From Brachypodium distachyon (Eukaryota > Streptophyta > Magnoliopsida > Poales > Poaceae): a stretch of 64,000 nucleotides of DNA. The stretch lies in contig NC_016132.3 of assembly GCF_000005505.3 (NCBI RefSeq), positions 49,428,914-49,492,913 of the forward strand. The letters run 5' to 3'. Below the pieces are notes generated by a model, which made no database searches, was not told the DNA's origin, and was given only the letters and a program-made list of their open reading frames with translations. Position numbers and translations under genes: made by a program. Shown here piece by piece: positions 21,558-31,549 of the stretch (the stretch's first letter is position 1; every line of letters starts with the position of its first letter).

Positions 21558-23982
21558 AATTACAAAGGCTCCTAAGTTGGGAAACTCTTATGTTAATTTA
21601 TCGGCTTTGGTATGTTTAAGTAAAGTTACGAAGATATAAAGTCCCAATTTCTTTCGATGGAATGATGCAAATCGGCCAGGTGTGATATGCTTAGATACAA
21701 ATGCGAAGATCTACAGGGTTGTGCTCTATTTGAGCGTAGTTCCGATGACGTGTCAATTTTGATTTGTTTTGGATATAGTTGTGAACATCTATTGGTAATA
21801 AACTGATTAGGGGATTCACCCATGGATGCAAGCGGATCCCGCGAATGGTCCATTTCTTGTTCTCAGTCAAACTAGAAGTGGAGCATTCGCAGGATCTCAT
21901 TTGCTCCCTGGATTTACCGACTGTGCCTTAATTACAATCACAGATACATAGATGTACTTGTTGCGATCCCGCTGATAGGTTCATGAGACTAATAACTTTA
22001 CATTCTATGAGAATTTCTGCTCTCTCTAATTTGTGCGTGCTTTTAAATAGATTCGCAGCAATAAGTAGTCAACGTGAAAAAGAACTGGTCGCACCACTCT
22101 ACAGTCTGGAAGAGAAGCCAACAGCTTTTTGATTGTACGCGAACATCAAGGCGCTACATTTGCTTTCCCCAAAATATTATGATGGCAGCTCAGCTTTCCA
22201 ACTATTTTGCTTGGGTTGAAAGGAAAGGAGAAGCTATCCATCCATTGCTACGTACGAGAGTCCACAACGGCAAAAGTGTGTGGGATACTGGGATGTATGG
22301 GGGACAGAGCTGAAATCCTTGCTTCTCTTTTCCCTTCCTTTTCATGTAACCTTTTAACGTTCTCTCACATGTTCGTCCCATTTCTTTTCGTTAGGGAATT
22401 TTGATAGAGCGAAATGGAACGAGATACGTATTTGAGTTTTTTGGTTCCAGTTTGTGGTGTCTATAAAGATGGCCCAAACTTTGTAGCGAAAAATAAAATG
22501 GCCCAAACTAATTTAGGTGCCATCCACGATCCCGGCCTCTCGGCCCAATTATGATTAAGTCCACTCGTCACGTGACAGTAGGCGTACGGCCGCTGGCCTG
22601 GTGGGACAGTGTCGTAACATCGTGCGGCTCGTGGGCTGGGACAGTCAATTCTACTCCATCGTCTCAAAATAAGTGAGACCTGCATGGATGCAGGACGGAG
22701 TGAGTACGTGGCAAGATGCAGGACGTCTTTCGGCTCCGAAAGCCAGCCAGACGCTCGTCGCCTTCGCCGTCGCTTCACCCGCACGTGGCCGACGTGCATG
22801 GACGAGTTACAGTCTTGCGAATTCGTTGATCCTACTTCGTCGTCTTATATTCCTTTCGTCTCATATTAAGTGAATCAAATTTATCCAAATATGAATGTAT
22901 CTATAAAAAACGTCTAGCTACATGCAATAAAAAATTATTTAATATAATATGAATATAACGTTGGACGGAACGAGTACAAGCGAAAAAAGACCGAGCCCTA
23001 GAGTTCACTCGCTTCGCATATTTGCATTGCATTGCATGTGCGTTGATCCCTCGCCCCTCGGATAGTCGGATTGGGTATATGTACCAGCTGGCCGTCTGAA
23101 TGTACTACGTGTGAAAGACAAACCGATACATAATCCTCGAGATGATCGACAAGTTCAAATTGTGCTGTGTTTTCCCATCACAACGTATACCCAACCTGAG
23201 CCCACCGTACACTGTTGTAGCTAGCGTGCCTGCCCTAAACGAGAAAAGAGACCCTACTAGGTAGAGTAGCTTGCATACGTGTGCGATCCATAAATATTTA
23301 AAAAATTCAAATGTTTTGCGATGCCTCCACGAATGCGCACGTATTGGTGCTACTGAACATGGAGTTTGTCGCGCGCCTTTGGTGACACGCCATGCGTACT
23401 ATTCGTATTTGCGTGCTAGGGGGTGCTCACGCCCATGTTCTGGCCACTGCCGATGGAATTCATCAATCAGGTTCTGCTTGAATCAAACAGTTTCGTGTGT
23501 AGCTCTCGCCGAGTACTTGGTACCATTGGCACTGGAAGTCAAACAACAAACAAAGCCAGAGGCCAATATGGAGACCAGGCGTTGTGGTTCCACAGTAAAG
23601 TCTCCATTATAAGTTATAACCCTTAGATGCCTCTGAGGTTAGCGCTCTTCCAGAAGTCGATTTTTGACTAAGTCTGTATTTTCATATTATACTTTTTTTT
23701 ATAGAAAAACCGTAAAAGAGACCATTAGATACGGCACAGGTAATGATCAAAGAAGATAATGTCGCAAACCATGTTCTTACCGATGTCACATTGCTAGAAA
23801 AGCGAAAGGAGGATACCACAATTGTCTACATTGGAGAGATACCACTTCAGATTTCGTGCTCCAAGTTTCCATCTCTTTCCACACCATTCCGGAAGGGTCC
23901 AGCATGAGTGGAAGGCAATAATAACTAGTATTTGAAGTCAGCTTGCAGGCGCAACAAAGGAGCATGATTTGAAGGCCTAAGT
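21558..23982. other. Spacer left of the LTR complex
   Basis: Besides the MITE relics nothing was recognised. Sequence directly left of 23983 (about 23760-23980) is not shared with the second LTR region, so it is either original host DNA or a further part of the retroelement that I cannot recognise. Confidence 0.3.
22846..22977. mobile_element. Degenerate Stowaway-like MITE
   Basis: CGTCTCATATTAAGTGAATC at left and GGACGGAACGAGTA at right, with AAATATGAATGTATC inside; a degenerate member of the subfamily at 12328-12444. A shorter relic lies at about 22652-22706. Confidence 0.6.
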
Positions 23983-24121
23983 CAATAGATATGAGAGTTC
24001 CAATGCAAGGTGTCCAGGAATTAATTGCTGCGCGAGGCTCCACAAGTTTTCTCCTTTCCAAGGCAGAGCCACACGTTTTTTAACCTTATTTTGGGTTGCT
24101 TTCACACCTAACTAGGAGGGA

Positions 24122-24464
24122 TGTTCCTAGTATAAGTATTCCCCACCCTTCTACTTGACAGGGGTTCAGATTTCAGAGTTGTAGACACCCATGTGTGGTT
24201 GTGTATGTGCTGAGAGGACTCGTGTTTGTTGAGCGTTAGCTTTCGTGTGTGGATTGAAGGGCATGTCCTTTGATCTAGATAGGATCCTGGTGATTCTTCC
24301 TTGTGATTCTCCATAGGTTCACAAGTATTATAGTTTGGGTTGCGTCGTTGTAAACCGAACTAGTTATCCACCATCGAATATTGAGTGTTGTGTTGGCTAT
24401 TCTTGAGTTGTTCTTGCTGTTTATTTGGTATCGTGAAAGATCGCCATAACCGTGTCCGCATCAA
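24122..24464 (+). repeat. Left LTR of the gypsy-like element
   Basis: Probable LTR TGTTCC...CATCA, 343 bp, preceded by the purine tract AGGAGGGA, a plausible polypurine tract. The shared sequence extends about 139 bp further left (to 23983), so this copy carries 3' internal sequence in front of the LTR. A longer LTR starting at TGAGAGTTCC (23992) is the alternative. Confidence 0.6.
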
Positions 24465-24466
24465 GT

Positions 24467-24478
24467 GGTATCAGAGCT
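24467..24478 (+). other. Primer-binding site (initiator tRNA-Met type)
   Basis: TGGTATCAGAGC, two bases after the LTR end, is the standard complement of the 3' end of initiator methionine tRNA used by plant LTR retrotransposons to prime minus-strand DNA. Confidence 0.92.
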
Positions 24479-24517
24479 CTTTGTTGATCACGATACTAGC
24501 TGTTTTCTGCTGCTGCA

Positions 24518-27500
24518 ATGGGCTCGAGGAGATCAAGCAGCGTTCATGGAGTCCTTCGAGATGGACTCCTCTGTAACATCCCAAATTTCCAAAACCTTTC
24601 GTAATGCATTGCATTCCATGAGCATCATGTTACCTTTGCATTTCACCACATTTAAAACCATGAACTTAAACTTTGAAAAATTCAATAACAAAGTTTCCTT
24701 CCCTTTTGAATCTTACCTGTTACATTTCTTTTGCCAATTTGATTTTGACCCATGAGGGTGATGTTAATAAAGATGGTTTAGTGCATGATTATGCTACCCC
24801 ATATTTTGGTATTTGTTTTTGGATTTGAAACACTACAAATTTTATTAGTTTTAAAGCCCTAAAGTCAATTTCATAGGCAAAAGTATTTTTATATATTTTA
24901 TTTTGAGGGAATTTTTGTCCCAAAAGTTGAATCATATGAAGATATGATTTTACAAATTTTGTTGCTTTTTATTTGACTCAATTTGGAGCTTTGAATCAAA
25001 AGTTTAGTTTAAAACCAGAAAATGAAAAAGGGAAAAAGAAAAGAAAAGAAAAGGAACCGGACCGGCCCTTACTGGGCCGGCCCACTTACCGAACCGCACG
25101 CGCAGCCCAACTCCGCGCGTGCCCGAGCCGTAGCCGCTGCCGCTGCCAGGCGGGCCCCACCTGTCAGCTTCGCCTTCTTCCTTCAACTGCCGACCGAATT
25201 CCACACGCAGGCGACGTCCGCCACGCCCACGACTCCACCCCGCGTCCTCCTCGCCCACGACCCCCATCCCCGCAACTAACCGCGTTAGTATAAAGCCCCT
25301 CAGCCCCGCAGTCTTTCCCCTCTCTCGCTCGACCGTTTCCACGCCGCCAGGCTGCCCAAATTGCTCGCCGGAAAAGCTTTGGACACCGCCGTGTTTCTTG
25401 GTCGCCGTCGACTAACCGGTGAATTCTAGCCGCTGCTAATTGGTGCTTCCTTCTCCTCTTTTCATTGCGCACGTCGTGACGCGCTCGCTTTTTTTTTCTT
25501 GTGCACTGTAGCGCCCGACCCGACCCGACCGAAGCTCCACGCCGCCGCCGCCAGGAACCCGAGCTCCACCGCTCGTCTCCGGCCACCCCGAGGAGGAACC
25601 TGACCGCCAGGAGAACCGCCACGACACGCCACTTCTTCCCCGCCATTTCCCGAGCTCCAAGGATTGCGGACAAGGTGGGGGAGGTGCGGCTTGACGTGGC
25701 GAACCTCATGGCGGTGGAGTTCTTCCTCGCGGGCGACGGAGGCGACGCCTAGGTGGTCGGGACGGTGGCGGCCGGCAGCGTGCTTCGGGCATGACGGCGA
25801 ACTCGAGCTTTGGTGCTTCGAAAATAAAAAGTAACTGCGTCAAAAGCTTCGCAAAGAGGAGGGGAGAAGGAAAAAGGGGGTGGTGGCGACTGCGGACCTT
25901 TTGGTCACCGACGATGAGCTCCACACGACGGCAACCGTGGCTAGGCGGCACGGTGAAATTAGAGCAGTTCGGTGGTGGTTTGGGCGAGAGAGGAGAGGGA
26001 AAAAGAAGAGGAACTCGGGGGCTTCAATCTGACGCACTTGGACTCGGATATGGGGGAGTGGTCGCGGAGAAATCGCGTGGAGATCGTGGGGGCACGGCTC
26101 GGGTTCATGGTCGGGAAAATCGGCTCGGGGGTTGGAGGTTAGGGACGGGCCTGACATGCACTAGATGTTTCATTAGTTGCATTAGGAATATTATTTGTAT
26201 CTCTATGCTAGCTATAAATCCCAGGTAGTGTAGTTTTTATCCGTGCCATTACCTTGCTACCAAATTGCCATCGTCTGTAGTTGAGTGCTATGCTATGGTA
26301 GTATCGTGGGGGAAATTAGTACATCATGATAATATCGTGGTTATGGAGAAAAGCTGTGTTTTACTTAGTGTATGGCAAAACAACTTAATTTTAATGAACC
26401 ATCCTGGGTGGACGGCTTTGAGATTTTGGATGTTATGCAGCATCAGGTCCATGTCTATGGGTCCATTTCTATGAATCGTCTAGCCATGTCTATGGGAGCG
26501 CCTGCGCCGCAAAATGCGGAATGCCACCCGTGGTAACTAGAGACTGGACTAGTTTCCTGTTTAGTAGCTTCCGGTACAACCACATGGTAATATGAGCTCT
26601 GTCGAGATTGAGTAAGCTGTTTGAACCTGGGCCCGAGGTGATCGTGATGATGTAGCCATGTAGGTGGGAGCGGGTCCCTCGGTACGGGTCTGGGGGTTAC
26701 TTCTGAAAGTCTTGTAATCGATGCCGTTGCTACTCTACCCTGAGGACAGCAAGGGATTAACACATCGGTTTCTTGTGGGTAAAGTGTACAACCTCTCAAA
26801 AGTGCCAAACTAAGTACTTAGCCGTGTCCGCGGTCATGGACATTTATGAGCAGCTAGGTTAGGGAGTTGTAAGGAAAGTCTCACTCACTCTAATTTCTTA
26901 ATTAAAATGAATGGTTTGAACTTGGGTTTAGGAGCATTGATGTGTCTACTCAATGTCCATAGTTTAATAGGAGCATCGGTGTGTCTGTCCAATGTCCAAT
27001 AGTGATAAAACTATTTGATTAAAATGATAGGACTAAACAATGAAGCTTTTACGCAAATAGCCTGAACTCCACCTTGCCATAAATATGCATGTTTGGTAGG
27101 TGCTGTTATATCAAATTGTGATCTTGCCAATACATTCAATGTATTGACCCTAGTGGCTGCGTCGTTTAATGATACATGAAGTTCTGACGAAGAGTGAGGG
27201 TACGTTTTGGTCTTTGGGTTACGAGCCTACATTCCAACATGCTACCACTGTGGTGTTGATGTGGCTCTTGTATCTTCGTTTCTGCTATAGAACTTTTCGT
27301 TTATTTCCAGCTAACCCATGTGGTTATGCGAGTTTGTAAACACTCTCAAATTCTGGATATTGCATTCTAATATTTGAGACCTTTGTTCTATGATATTACA
27401 TCTTGAAACTGTGTGTGCTAGTGAGTCGATCCAGGGACTAGCATTTAAGCACAGAGATCGAACCCTTTTATGGGCGCGGTCGCTTCAACCTCTCGGACGA

Positions 27501-28998
27501 GGAGGTGCCACTTCCGGTGTACGACCCCAGCCTGCAGCCAGCTGTTGTGCAGGGGCTGGTGCAGACACGTGAGTATGTGATGAAGGAGATGGACAAGCAC
27601 ATGACGGCAATCCGACGGGACATCAACTCCCTCACCGAAGCTGTTCGTCAGTTGGCTCCACCGACATCACCGCGAGGTGGGCTTGCTGAATGTGGTCGAC
27701 ATCGACAACTCCCCGAACAGCAGGGCCCGCACTTTGAGGAGGGGCAAGGAGAGTGTCGGAGCATGCACTCCGACGATGCCAGGAGCTACTACGAATCACC
27801 CCCTCGGCGTCCTCGCCATGACCATCGAGGTGCTGCACATGGAGGCTTTGACATGGGAGGAAGGGATCATGGGCGTGTGCACCGTGTCCGCGACGATGAT
27901 GGTATAGGTAAACTGAAAATTGTCATTCCTTCATTTGATGGTAAAGCTGAGCCCGATGATTATTTGGAGTGGGAGATGCGTGTGGATCAAATCTTTGATA
28001 GTTACCGCTTCACGGAGGAGAAAAAGGTGAGATCTGCATCTATTGAATTTACCGGCTATGCTCTGATTTGGTGGAACCAGTTGTGCCGTGCCGGAGGACG
28101 TCCGGAGACATGGACTCAGATGAAGAACATCCTGTGGTGACGCTTTGTTCCAGAGCACTTCACTAGAACCTTGTACACTCGGCTGCAACAACTACGCCAA
28201 GGTAATTCTAGTGTCGATGAATACTATAAGGAGATGGAAATCTTGATGATCCGGACAGGGGTGAATGAGATAGAGGAGGCCACAATGGCAAGATTCTTTA
28301 ATGGGCCGAATGAGAATATACAAGAAAGGGTGGAGATTGTTACTTATCAAGATCTGCAAGAACTGGTGCACCAAGCAGTCCGAGCGGAGCGATGTATCAA
28401 GCAACGCCAAGCTCGTTCCAGCAATACCAACTCATCAAGCCAGTGGAGGCGTTCAGCTGAAGAGAGTGGTGGGTCCAATGCATTTTCTACCCACAAATCA
28501 ACCGGTAAAGAGCTAGCTCCATCAAAAGTAGAGTCTTCTAATGGTTCTACTTCTCGCACTAGTAATATTCAATGCCAGACGTGCAAAGGCAGAGGGCATG
28601 TCATGAAGGATTGTCCCAATGCGAAGAAAGTGCTACTCACAAAAGATGGTTATGCCACTGCTGATTCATGTGATGAATCTGAAACTGAGGGGAAAGATGC
28701 AGCCCACTGCACATTTGAAACCCGTACACCTTTGAGTTCAGATGGAGGAGATGGTGTCAATCTCATGGTTCGCAAAGTGGCTCGTGATAACACTCTGGAT
28801 GCTGAGAAGGGACCAAGGCACAATGTATTTCAATCCATTTGCAAGATCAAGAACAAAGATTGCAAGGTAATCATTGACGGTGGAAGCTACAATAACATCA
28901 AAAGATATGAGAGTTCCAATGCAAGGTGTCCAGGAATTAATTGCTGCGCGAGGCTCCACAAGTTTTTTCCTTTGCAAGGCAGAGCCACACATTTCTGA
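24518..28998 (+). pseudogene. gag-protease of gypsy-like retrotransposon, interrupted and truncated
   Basis: Starts ATG at 24518; 18 codons later a solo LTR interrupts it (24572-27487). Coding resumes at 27493 in the same frame (SDEEVPLPVYDPSLQ). Capsid-type gag follows (SIEFTGYALIWWNQL, TLYTRLQQLRQGNSSVDEYY), then a zinc knuckle C-X2-C-X4-H-X4-C (CQTCKGRGHVMKDC, about 28573-28614) and the protease motif VIIDGGSYNN. One in-frame stop TGA lies at 28138-28140 inside the conserved capsid core. Right after the protease motif the sequence jumps into the 3' tail of the element (junction about 28900), losing pol. Not functional. Confidence 0.88.
24572..27487. mobile_element. Solo LTR (2.9 kb) of another gypsy-type family, nested in gag
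   Basis: Begins TGTAACATCCC, the common start of long grass gypsy LTRs, and ends GGTCGCTTCA. Flanks TCCTC (24567-24571) and ACCTC (27488-27492) fit a 5-bp target duplication with one mismatch. Deleting the LTR and one flank joins codon CTC to TCG in the gag frame exactly. The interior has the usual make-up of such LTRs: AT-rich start, a GC-rich middle (25060-26150) without a persuasive gene, and a tail with CCTGAGGACAGCAAGGGATT and CGCGGTCATGGAC-like promoter-proximal text. No internal coding domain, hence solo LTR. Confidence 0.85.
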
Positions 28999-29037
28999 AC
29001 CTTATTTTGGGTTGCTTTCACACCTAACTAGGAGGGA

Positions 29038-29378
29038 TGTTCCTAGTATAAGTATTCCCCACCCTTCTACTTGAGAGAGGTTCAGATTTCAGAATTGTAG
29101 ACACCCATGTGTGGTTGTGTATGTGCTGAGAGGACTCGTGTTTGTTGAGCGTTAACTTTCGTGTGTGGATTGAAGGCATGTCCTTTGATCTAGATAGGAT
29201 CCTGGTGATTCTCCCTTGTGATTCTCCATAGGTTCACAAGTATTATAGTTTGGGTTGCGTCGTTGTAAACCGAACTAGTTATCAACCATCGAATATTGAG
29301 TGTTGTGTCGGCTGTTCTTGAGTTGTTCTTACTGTTTTTTTGGTATCGTGAAAGATCGCCATAACCGTGTCCGCATCA
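29038..29378 (+). repeat. Right LTR of the gypsy-like element
   Basis: TGTTCC...CATCA, 341 bp, very similar to 24122-24464 with a few substitutions and small indels. The same AGGAGGGA precedes it. The few differences suggest a fairly recent insertion, or that both derive from one recombination event. Confidence 0.7.
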
Positions 29379-29919
29379 CCATTACAACATAATTGTGAGC
29401 ACCATATCAAGAGGCGTTTCTCTTTTCATATCATATATACTTCTTAAAATCTATAACTCTAAATTAGTTTTTTTAGATATATCTTTATAATATATTTATT
29501 TGATATTAGTATATTTTTGCATGCAAAAAGTTGCGCAGACCATTAATTTTTTTTTCTTCATTACCGAGTCTTATCACATGATTTTTAATTCAGAAATCCT
29601 AAAAGCATGTACTGCAATCCTAAATTTCCATTTCTGCTTTTTATCGTCCCGCTAACAAGGAGGGCATAGTTTTGGAACGCTCCTCGTAGGCTTGTAGAGA
29701 GATTATAACAAGTTAGAAGTGGTAGTCACCGTAAAAAGAGAACTTAGAATGGTTGTTCTAAAATTAAGTTAGAAATCTACCTATCCATTGGTCAATGCAA
29801 TCTCCCTGGGATCTGATGATGTAAATCGACAAAATGAATTATTACTTAATAGTTTAGCAAAAATAACCTTACTGCAAGGCTTTAATCCAATTGATCCATG
29901 TGCTTAACACTAACCTCTC
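29379..29919. other. AT-rich spacer right of the LTR complex
   Basis: No gene, repeat or conserved motif was recognised. Confidence 0.3.
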
Positions 29920-30205
29920 AGGTCTTGTTTGGTGTTAGTGTATTTTTTAGTCACTAGTGTTTTGGTATTTGAGAGTTTTGGGTGTTCACCCAAAACACTC
30001 AAAAACCCAAAACAATTTTTTTTAAACACTAGTTTGAGAAGTGTTTTAATTTGGTACAAAAATGGAATGTTTTGTTGAGGAAGCAAGGGATAATTCCCTC
30101 CAAATCCTTCCTACCAAACAACCATTTGGGGTTTGTAATGTTTTTCAATTTGGAGTGGATAATACCCTAAAAATACTTCCAAAACTCTAATACCAAACAG
30201 GGCCT
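29920..30205. mobile_element. MITE with GTTTGG-type inverted ends (286 bp)
   Basis: Left end AGGTCTTGTTTGGTGTTAG and right end CTAATACCAAACAGGGCCT are near complements, the style of grass Harbinger/hAT-derived MITEs. An internal hairpin (TTTTGGGTGTTCACCCAAAA) is present at about 29978-29997. Target duplication is unclear, partly because CTCAGG/GGCCTCAGG is repeated at the right edge. Confidence 0.7.
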
Positions 30206-30474
30206 CAGGGCCTCAGGAGTTGAACACAACTAGGTTGACATTATATAGCTTTGTGATGAAAAACTTAGCAATTTCGTGAGCAACTGACGTTTTGAGGGTG
30301 AACGCCATGGTCCAGGATGCTGAGGCACGTTGACCTTCCAAATGTCGATTTCACTGCCATCCAAAATAATCCAATTTTAATTTTGATTGCTCGCGAACTT
30401 GCTAAGTTTTTTAGCACCAAATCGTATGGCGTTAACCTAGTCACATTTAGTCATAGAGACTGACTTGATCAATC

Positions 30475-31258
30475 GAGTCAGATGTAGTTTTTTTTTAGAT
30501 TAACCTATAACTTTATTCAAACACGAGAACCTTTGATCATATACTTTAGAATCTACAAGGTAACTCCTATAATTAAGAATTAAAATGAAATCTCTTAAAA
30601 ACATCTTCTCCGTGATATTATACTTTGCAACATGAAATTCTGCTGAGACTTCAACATAGAGACTGCAATCAGATTGTAGCAGCAACATCGTTACTGGTAT
30701 CTCTGCACGAACCTGACTACTTTTAAAGGTTCCGAAAAGCCTCTTGAATCGTTCATCCAAAAAGATGAGAACCCATGAGCATTGAACGTACTTGGACCGT
30801 GAATGATCTCCTAAACGTGCAGGTCGTCAAACCGCAAGATTTTCATCAGAACACCAGTGAAGTATTCCAAAATTACAAAAGATAAACCAACGAAAGCACC
30901 ATGACACAATAACAAAAACTCAACAAATACGTATAAACGGATCAACAAGTACAGAAACCCAAGATCCACAAGATCGGGTACAGTAAACCCACGGGAATTA
31001 AAAATCTCTGACTCCGCAGCAATGCTCATTGAGGCACCACCACAGTAGAGAAAGAACCAGAATATTTTATTCGCAACGGTATCGTAACCTCCACCATTGC
31101 GTTGCTGATCGAAACCAAACAAGTGAAATAGGCAAACACTTCTGGATACTCTTAGGAGGAACCGAGGTTCCCCCGTATCCAAGACAGCGGCCGGAGGCGA
31201 GGGGAACGCTAAATCTTTCAACGATGACGGCCATAGCAATGGAGTCAAGATGTAGTTT
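30475..31258 (-). mobile_element. Retroposed insertion, about 750 bp, antisense, with target duplication
   Basis: GAGTCAGATGTAGTTT (30475-30490) and GAGTCAAGATGTAGTTT (31242-31258) are a direct repeat with one extra A. A T-run follows the left copy, and CTTTATTCAA (reverse of an AATAAA signal) lies about 25 bp inside, as in the LINE at 4034. On minus a frame of 160 codons (31293-30811) exists but shows no known domain, so it is either a LINE 3' UTR or a retrocopied transcript of unknown origin. Confidence 0.6.
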
Positions 31259-31455
31259 CGAAATCGAATGCTCCGCCAAAGCTGAAAGCCCAAAGGTGTG
31301 TGTTTAAATTCTACGCTAGTTTAGTTTTTGTTGGGCTGTTCTTTCCATTAAGGGCAGCTTATTTAAATTCTACGCTAGTTTAGTTTTTGTTGGGCTGTTC
31401 TTTCGATTTACACCTTTGGGCTTTCAGCTTTGGCGGAGCATTCGATTTCGAAACT
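31254..31455. repeat. Perfect 46-bp inverted repeat with two 43-bp direct repeats in the loop
   Basis: Arm 31254-31299 is the exact complement of 31410-31455. The 110-bp loop holds two identical 43-bp copies beginning TTTAAATTCTACGCTAGTTT (31303-31345 and 31362-31404). The right arm lies about 95 bp before the NUP85 start codon, so transcripts starting upstream could fold into a long hairpin. Confidence 0.97.
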
Positions 31456-31549
31456 CCTAAAACCTTTCCTCCGCACGGCCCACGCCGCCCCAAAGTCCTC
31501 CCCGTGCCCCGCCGTCCCCCGCTTCCAGAACCCTAGCTCCTCCTCGTCG

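Larger units (their letters stand above)
23983..29378 (+). mobile_element. Damaged Ty3/gypsy-like LTR retrotransposon complex
   Basis: Two near-identical segments, 23983-24464 and about 28900-29378, bound the complex. After the first comes a primer-binding site, then a gag frame interrupted by a solo LTR, a zinc knuckle and the start of a protease, after which the sequence jumps straight into the second copy. Most of pol (reverse transcriptase, RNase H, integrase) is absent. Gag of Retrotrans_gag type followed by a DGGS protease indicates Ty3/gypsy. No target duplication was found around the complex, consistent with later recombination. Confidence 0.8.

Noticed and set aside
23786..24061. 91-codon minus-strand frame at the left LTR
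   Set aside because: Antisense of the retroelement tail and unknown flank; an equivalent antisense frame exists at the right copy.
25164..26157. Several GC-rich open frames on both strands
   Set aside because: They lie inside the solo LTR, where a GC-rich middle is typical of the family; no protein motif.
30811..31293. 160-codon minus-strand frame
   Set aside because: Inside a retroposed insert and running into the inverted repeat; no domain. Kept only as a finding.
31430..31549. Upstream in-frame extension of NUP85 (about 40 codons)
   Set aside because: It has no ATG (frame begins at a TTG) and reads into the inverted repeat; NUP85 proteins start near MPGM.
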